Below, piece after piece: positions 59,336 through 64,000 of a DNA stretch of 64,000 nucleotides (the first letter of the stretch is position 1; every line of letters begins with the position of its first letter). The notes beneath the pieces are model-generated. The model ran no database searches. It was not told the DNA's origin and saw only the letters and a program-made list of their open reading frames with translations. The position numbers and the translations under genes were made by a program. This stretch comes from G016234445 sp964438865. GTDB lineage: Bacteria > Chloroflexota > Dehalococcoidia > Tepidiformales > Tepidiformaceae. The stretch spans positions 62,001 through 126,000 of the forward strand of contig CAYTMI010000008.1 of the NCBI GenBank assembly GCA_964438865.1. Direction: 5' to 3'.

Positions 59336-61309
59336 CTACCGGCGCATCGGGATTGCCACCAGGTCCGGCCGGGAGGGCGGGCCGTCGAGCCCACGCGCCG
59401 CTTCGTGGCCGTCGAAGGTCGCCATCTCCAGCCGCCGCGGCCCGGTGCAGTCGCCGATCGCCCGGACGCGCGTGTGGTGCTCCGAAAGCTGATAGAACAG
59501 CGCGTTGGCGGGGACGATGTTGCAGGCCAGCACCACCGTGTCGGCCGCGAATTCCGTCTCCTCCGACGTGTAGAAGTCGTAGAGCGTCACCGACCCCGGC
59601 TCGATCGCGCGCGCCCAGGTCGTCGGCCGGATGTCGACGCCGAGTGCGTGCACCCGCCGAAGGGTGGCCATCCGGGTGATCGGTTCAGCATGCTTCCCGG
59701 CTTCGAGTTCGCGGGTCACGAGGATGACCTCCTTGCCCTGCGCTGCCAGCAGTTCCGCGACGCCCATCCCCTGGACGTGGTGTTCGTCGTCAAGGATGAC
59801 CACGCGCTCGCCCGTCTCCACCTCGCCGTTGAGCACGTCCCACGCCTGTACCACGTTCGCCCCGTCGATGCCCTGGATGTGGTCTGGGACGCGCGGGGTG
59901 CCGCCCGTCGCGACGAAGATGTCGTCGGGCTTGAGCGCGAGCACGTCCGCGGCGGTGGCCCGCGTGTTGAGCCGGATGTCGACACCTAGCCGCTTCATCT
60001 CGACCGTGTAATAACGCCCGACTTCGGCGAAATCAGTGCGTCCCGGGGCCTTCGCGGCGATGTTGGTCTGCCCGCCGAGGGCGCCCGACTGTTCGAAGAG
60101 GGTGACGTTGTGCCCCGCGCTGGCGGCCACGCGGGCGGCTTCGCAACCGGCCGGCCCACCGCCGATGATCACCAGCCGCTTCGGGTCGGACGTCCGGGGG
60201 ATGGTGCCCCAGTGCTCTTCGCGGCCGATGGCGGGGTTGATGGCGCAGGTGATCGGCGCATACTTTTCGACGTGGCCCCAGCAGCCTTCGTTGCAGCCCA
60301 GGCAGTGGCGAATCTGGTCGAGTCGGCCTTCCCGCGCCTTGTTCGGCAGTTCCGGGTCGCAGATGTTCGCCCGGGTCATCCCCACCATGTCGGCCTGGCG
60401 GTTCTCCAGGATCTGCTCGGCCATCACCGGGTCGTTGATCCGCCCGATGCAGACGACCGGGATGTCCAGCACTTCTTTCGCGATCGCCGCGAGGTACACG
60501 AACGACCCACCGGGGTAGTACATCGGCGCGATGATCGTGTCCTTCGAACGGTAGTTCCCGACGCTCACGCTCAGGTAGTCCAGTTGGTTGCCGGCCGTGA
60601 GGACCGGCACCATGCGCTCGAAGTCCTCGCTCGTGTAGCCGTCCTCCGTCATCTCATCGCCGGAGATCCGCATCCCAACGGTCCAGTCGCGCCCAACCTC
60701 CTGGCGGATGGATTCGATAATCTGGGCGACGAAGTTCATCCGGCGTTCGAAGTCGCCCCCGTACTCGTCGTCGCGCATGTTCGAAAGCGGCGAAAGGAAC
60801 TGGGTGATCAGGTAGCCGTGGGCGCCGTGGATTTCGGCCCCGTCCAGCCCGGCTTCGCGCAGCACCGAAGCCCCCCGCGCGTACCCGGCGATCACTTCCT
60901 GGACTTCGCCCGTTGTCATTTCGTGGGGGACGGTCCAGGTGTCTGGCTGCGGCACCGGCGACGGCGCCCATGGCTGGCCGAAGAGGTTGTTCCCCTGCGC
61001 GCCCGGGTGCCACAACTGGCCGACGAACTTCGCGCCATGTTCGTGGATCGCTTCCGTCGCGGCCCGGAACTTCGCCACCGCCGCCGGCTGGGCGAAGGTG
61101 TCCCCGATCGAACGGTGGATCCCGTGGACGTGCGACCCGATGAGCCCGATCCCGCCCTTCGACTTCGCAACCCAGTAGGCGATTTCGCGCGACCCGGGGA
61201 GCCCGTCCGGGTCAGTGAAGAGCGTGTGGTGCGGCGTGCTCATGATCCGGTTGCGGACCGTGAAGCTGCCGATCTTGAGCGGGCTGAAGAGAAGCTTGAA
61301 CTCGGTCAC
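59336..61309 (-). CDS. NADH:flavin oxidoreductase / 2,4-dienoyl-CoA reductase-like iron-sulfur flavoprotein
   Basis: A 657-residue multidomain reductase. Residues about 1-345 form the FMN TIM barrel of old yellow enzymes (LFSPLKIGSFTVRNRI; GAEIHGAHGYLITQFLSP). A [4Fe-4S] motif follows (CLGCNEGC...C, about 350-370), then FAD/NAD(P) domains with LVIIGGGPAGCEAARVAAS and EVETGERVVILDDEHH. The layout matches 2,4-dienoyl-CoA reductase, trimethylamine dehydrogenase and bile-acid or enoate reductases; the exact substrate is unknown. It is divergent from the molybdoenzyme (161-base gap) and co-directional with etfAB. Confidence 0.9.
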   Translation of the reverse strand: MTEFKLLFSPLKIGSFTVRNRIMSTPHHTLFTDPDGLPGSREIAYWVAKSKGGIGLIGSHVHGIHRSIGDTFAQPAAVAKFRAATEAIHEHGAKFVGQLWHPGAQGNNLFGQPWAPSPVPQPDTWTVPHEMTTGEVQEVIAGYARGASVLREAGLDGAEIHGAHGYLITQFLSPLSNMRDDEYGGDFERRMNFVAQIIESIRQEVGRDWTVGMRISGDEMTEDGYTSEDFERMVPVLTAGNQLDYLSVSVGNYRSKDTIIAPMYYPGGSFVYLAAIAKEVLDIPVVCIGRINDPVMAEQILENRQADMVGMTRANICDPELPNKAREGRLDQIRHCLGCNEGCWGHVEKYAPITCAINPAIGREEHWGTIPRTSDPKRLVIIGGGPAGCEAARVAASAGHNVTLFEQSGALGGQTNIAAKAPGRTDFAEVGRYYTVEMKRLGVDIRLNTRATAADVLALKPDDIFVATGGTPRVPDHIQGIDGANVVQAWDVLNGEVETGERVVILDDEHHVQGMGVAELLAAQGKEVILVTRELEAGKHAEPITRMATLRRVHALGVDIRPTTWARAIEPGSVTLYDFYTSEETEFAADTVVLACNIVPANALFYQLSEHHTRVRAIGDCTGPRRLEMATFDGHEAARGLDGPPSRPDLVAIPMRR

Positions 61310-61470
61310 GGCCGACCCTCCCAGAGTGGACTATCCTTGCTATCGAAGGCACAGGACGTTTGTGCTGGTGTGCCAGAGCCAGCCCCCCGCGGCAATGACG
61401 CCGATCATATTTCGCCCGAACCTGATCTAGGTCATACCGTCATCGGCCGCAAACCGGCATTACCAGCGAC

Positions 61471-64000
61471 ATGACTACTACACCATCGGCCCCGCCCGTT
61501 CCCAACAGCTTTGACAGGTACCGCGACAAGTTGGAGTGGGATGCCGTCTACTGGGGCACCCACTGCGTCGACTGCTACCCCGGCGACTGCCCCGTCCGCG
61601 TCTACGTGAAGGATGGCAAGGTCGTCCGCGAAGAACAATCCGGCACCATCGCCATGGTCGAAGAGGGCGTGCCCGACTTCAACCCCATGGGCTGCCAGAA
61701 GGGGGCCTCCTGGAGCCAGTCGCTCTACGGCCCCGACCGCGTCCAGTACCCCCTCCGCCGGGCTGGCGAACGTGGCGAAGGCAAATGGGAGCGCATCAGC
61801 TGGGACACCGCCCTCACCGAGATCGCCGAGTCGATGGTCGACGCTATCGAAACCCACGGTTCCCAATCGATTGTCCAGGAGGGCACGCCGGAAGGGGGCG
61901 GCAGCATGGGCATGCGCCGCTTCCTTTCGACGGTGGGCGGGCACTACCTCGACCTCCAGGGGTCGTTCAACGACTTCTCGATCGGCCTCTACGAAACCTT
62001 CGGCAAGTTCAGCCCCACCTCCTCGGCCGATGACTGGTTCAAGTCGGAACTGATCCTCCTCTGGCACATGAACCCGGTCTACACGCGGATCTCGCTCTAC
62101 CACTTCATCGCCGAGGCCCGCTACAACGGCGCCGAGGTCGTCAACATCTCTCCCGACATCAACGCCTCCCACACCCACGCCGACTACCAGGTCCCGATCA
62201 ACGGCGCCTCGGACCCGGCCTTCGGGCTCGCCCTCGTCCAGGTGATGCTGGAAGAAGGGATCGCCGACTGGAAGTTCCTCAAGGAACAGACAGACTTCGG
62301 CTTCCTCATCCGCACCGACACCCGCCGTTATCTGCGCCAGATCGACGTCGAAGGCAAGGGCCGCGAAGACCAGATGTACCAGTGGGTGCCCGGCCGTGGG
62401 CTGAAGCTCGCCGACCGCGGGAACATGTTCCTCAAGGGCGTCGACATCGCCCTCGAAGGCGTCTTCGACGTCAAGCTCGCCGATGGCTCCACCGTCCAGG
62501 TCACGCCCGTCTATGCGCTCCTCAAGGGCAAGCTCGACCGCGACTACACGCCCGAAAAGCAGCAGTCGATCACCAGCGTCCACCCGGACGTGATCCGGAT
62601 GCTCGCCCGCAAGATCGCCACCAGGCGGACCAACATCATGCTTGGCTACAACGCCTGCAAGTTCTACCACGGCGACCTGATCGAACGGGTGATGTGCCTG
62701 GTCCTCGCCGCCAGCGGCAATTGGGGCAAGCATGGCACCGGCATCCGCTGCTGGGCGGCAGCGATGAACGACGGCGCCGGTATCGCGATGGCCAAGCCCG
62801 GCCCCGGCGCCGCCAACAGCGAAATCGTCCTCTCCGCCCGCGATGCCGCCGTCGCCGCGATCAAGAAGACAGACCCGACGATGACGACCGAGATCGCCGT
62901 CCGCGAACTCTCGAAGATGATCGCCGGCTCCGAGCGCGGCGGGATCAACAAGGTCGACCAGACGCCGGTCGCCGGCGGCACCTCCTCGCCCCCCGCCTTC
63001 TGGTGGTACTGGCACGCCGGCTACAAGGAGCGCTGGAACAAGCGCGAATGGGGCGACGAATCCCTCCCCCGCGGATTCGATGACTACTTCCAGGAGGCGC
63101 TGGACAAGGGCTGGTGGAAGGGACTCGCCCGTCCCGGCCCGGATGACCCCCCCCAGGTCTTCATCGAATGCGGCGGCAACACGCTCAGGCGCACCCGCGG
63201 CGGCAAGGGCGCCCTCCTTCGCACCCTCTGGCCGAAACTCAAGGCGATCGTCATCATCGACTTCCGCATGAGCCAGACCGCGCTCTACGGCGACTACTTC
63301 CTCCCCGCCGCCCAGCACTACGAAAAGCTCGCCTTCGGCATGCCCACCCCCCACGTCATGAACCTCACCCTCGGCGACCGCGCCGCTGAGCCGCCCGGTG
63401 AAGCGAAGGACGAGTGGGAGATCTTCGACCTCATGGTCAAGAAGATCGCGGAGGTCGCCGAGAGGCGCGGCCTCGTCGAATACACCGGCGGCAACGGCGT
63501 CGAACGCAAGTACGCCGACCTCTCCCAGGCCTACTCCATGCACAACTACTTCGACAACGAAGACGCCCGTTTCGATGAGATCATCCGCGACTCGGCCCTC
63601 GCCGGGACGATTCCGATGGGCACCAACCTCCGCACCATGCGCGAAACGGGCCACGTCCGCTTCATCGACTGGGGCCTCGCGCCGATGGGGCTTTCCCAGG
63701 CATCGCCGCTGGAGCCGCACAAGACCCACGTCCCCTTCCGCGACCACACCGAACGCGGCGACCCCTTCCCGACCTACGCCCGCCGCGCCCAGTTCTACAT
63801 CGACCACCCCTGGTTCTTGGAGGCCGGCGAAGAACTCCCCGTCCACAAGCCCAACCCGAACATGGGCGGCAACTACCCTATCGGCCTCACTTCGGGCCAC
63901 AACCGCTGGTCGATCCACACCATGAACCAGGCGAACGAAGTCATCCTCGGGACGCACCGCGGCGAACCGTTCGCCGAAGTGAACCTGCAGGATGCCGCCG
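61471..64000 (+). CDS. Molybdopterin oxidoreductase catalytic subunit (DMSO reductase superfamily), truncated by window end
   Basis: The first 843 residues of a large molybdoenzyme; the frame is open to the window edge. The N-terminal Fe-S site has His31, Cys32, Cys35, Cys40 (HCVDCYPGDCPVRV) and Cys75 (NPMGCQKGASW), then the family phrase GERGEGKWERISWDTALTEI. SFNDFSIG could carry the molybdenum-ligand region. YNACKFYHGDLIERV and LLRTLWPKLKAIVIID mark the molybdopterin-binding domains. It resembles type II members such as ethylbenzene or steroid C25 dehydrogenases, but the family branch is uncertain. No Tat signal is seen at this start, so it may be cytoplasmic. ATG 61471 has no strong ribosome-binding site. 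Confidence 0.85.
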   Translation, partial: MTTTPSAPPVPNSFDRYRDKLEWDAVYWGTHCVDCYPGDCPVRVYVKDGKVVREEQSGTIAMVEEGVPDFNPMGCQKGASWSQSLYGPDRVQYPLRRAGERGEGKWERISWDTALTEIAESMVDAIETHGSQSIVQEGTPEGGGSMGMRRFLSTVGGHYLDLQGSFNDFSIGLYETFGKFSPTSSADDWFKSELILLWHMNPVYTRISLYHFIAEARYNGAEVVNISPDINASHTHADYQVPINGASDPAFGLALVQVMLEEGIADWKFLKEQTDFGFLIRTDTRRYLRQIDVEGKGREDQMYQWVPGRGLKLADRGNMFLKGVDIALEGVFDVKLADGSTVQVTPVYALLKGKLDRDYTPEKQQSITSVHPDVIRMLARKIATRRTNIMLGYNACKFYHGDLIERVMCLVLAASGNWGKHGTGIRCWAAAMNDGAGIAMAKPGPGAANSEIVLSARDAAVAAIKKTDPTMTTEIAVRELSKMIAGSERGGINKVDQTPVAGGTSSPPAFWWYWHAGYKERWNKREWGDESLPRGFDDYFQEALDKGWWKGLARPGPDDPPQVFIECGGNTLRRTRGGKGALLRTLWPKLKAIVIIDFRMSQTALYGDYFLPAAQHYEKLAFGMPTPHVMNLTLGDRAAEPPGEAKDEWEIFDLMVKKIAEVAERRGLVEYTGGNGVERKYADLSQAYSMHNYFDNEDARFDEIIRDSALAGTIPMGTNLRTMRETGHVRFIDWGLAPMGLSQASPLEPHKTHVPFRDHTERGDPFPTYARRAQFYIDHPWFLEAGEELPVHKPNPNMGGNYPIGLTSGHNRWSIHTMNQANEVILGTHRGEPFAEVNLQDAA

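Noticed and set aside
61432..63957. An 841-codon open frame antisense to the molybdoenzyme
   Set aside because: Same effect: the sense strand encodes clear molybdopterin-family motifs, while the antisense has no recognisable domain.

Overview
The window is GC-rich, densely packed bacterial chromosome. Proline/threonine-rich extracellular linkers (PTPTPTATAT type), an A2-type haem-copper oxidase, a nosZ-nosL-nosD-nosF-nosY cluster and many lone acyl-CoA, amidohydrolase and ABC transporter genes fit a Chloroflexota bacterium best. A thermophilic relative of Tepidiforma is a reasonable guess. That placement rests on recognition, not on a search. No rRNA, tRNA, CRISPR array or prophage was seen.

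Layout. 12-3043: aerobic respiration operon (cytochrome oxidase subunits I, IV and III plus a membrane cupredoxin). 3170-14711: housekeeping and metabolism (alpha/beta hydrolase, lysA, nadE, PAP2 phosphatase with a lipoprotein glycosidase-like partner, class B PBP, and an ECH / Uma2 / sirtuin / NYN run). 14904-18916: P-type ATPase, then a coupled cytidylyltransferase / CDP-alcohol phosphotransferase pair that may make an inositol-phosphate product. 19683-20325: a REP-associated tyrosine transposase (RAYT) between perfect 33-base inverted hairpin repeats. 20373-30494: a structured leader region and a tandemly duplicated two-gene cell-surface module. 30706-31234: a HicB-like antitoxin with a small partner. 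31307-39891: sensor kinase, CAP-domain protein, histidine phosphatase, a rhomboid protease next to a single-chain sigma/anti-sigma/membrane protein, and conserved hypotheticals. 39992-47095: nitrous oxide reduction operon behind a palindromic CRP/FNR-family site. 47169-57334: MFS exporter, ferredoxin-NADP reductase-like flavoprotein, acyl-CoA dehydrogenase, a peptide-type ABC importer without ATPases, and an amidohydrolase. 57389-64000: ETF beta and alpha, an old-yellow-enzyme/FeS oxidoreductase and a divergent, truncated molybdopterin oxidoreductase.

Themes. (1) Two families of short REP-like hairpins share one architecture: outer stem, tandem G.A mismatch, 2-bp inner stem, GNNA tetraloop. 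One family flanks the RAYT gene. (2) Seven-base tandem repeats recur at ten places with different core sequences, once inside a coding region. (3) Strong intercistronic hairpins follow genes expected to be expressed more than the rest of their operon (nosZ, the ABC binding protein). (4) A C-terminal domain is shared by the big surface proteins and the CAP-domain protein.

The most novel candidates are the sigma-anti-sigma fusion beside a rhomboid protease (35202-37836) and the RAYT/REP system with its dispersed hairpins.
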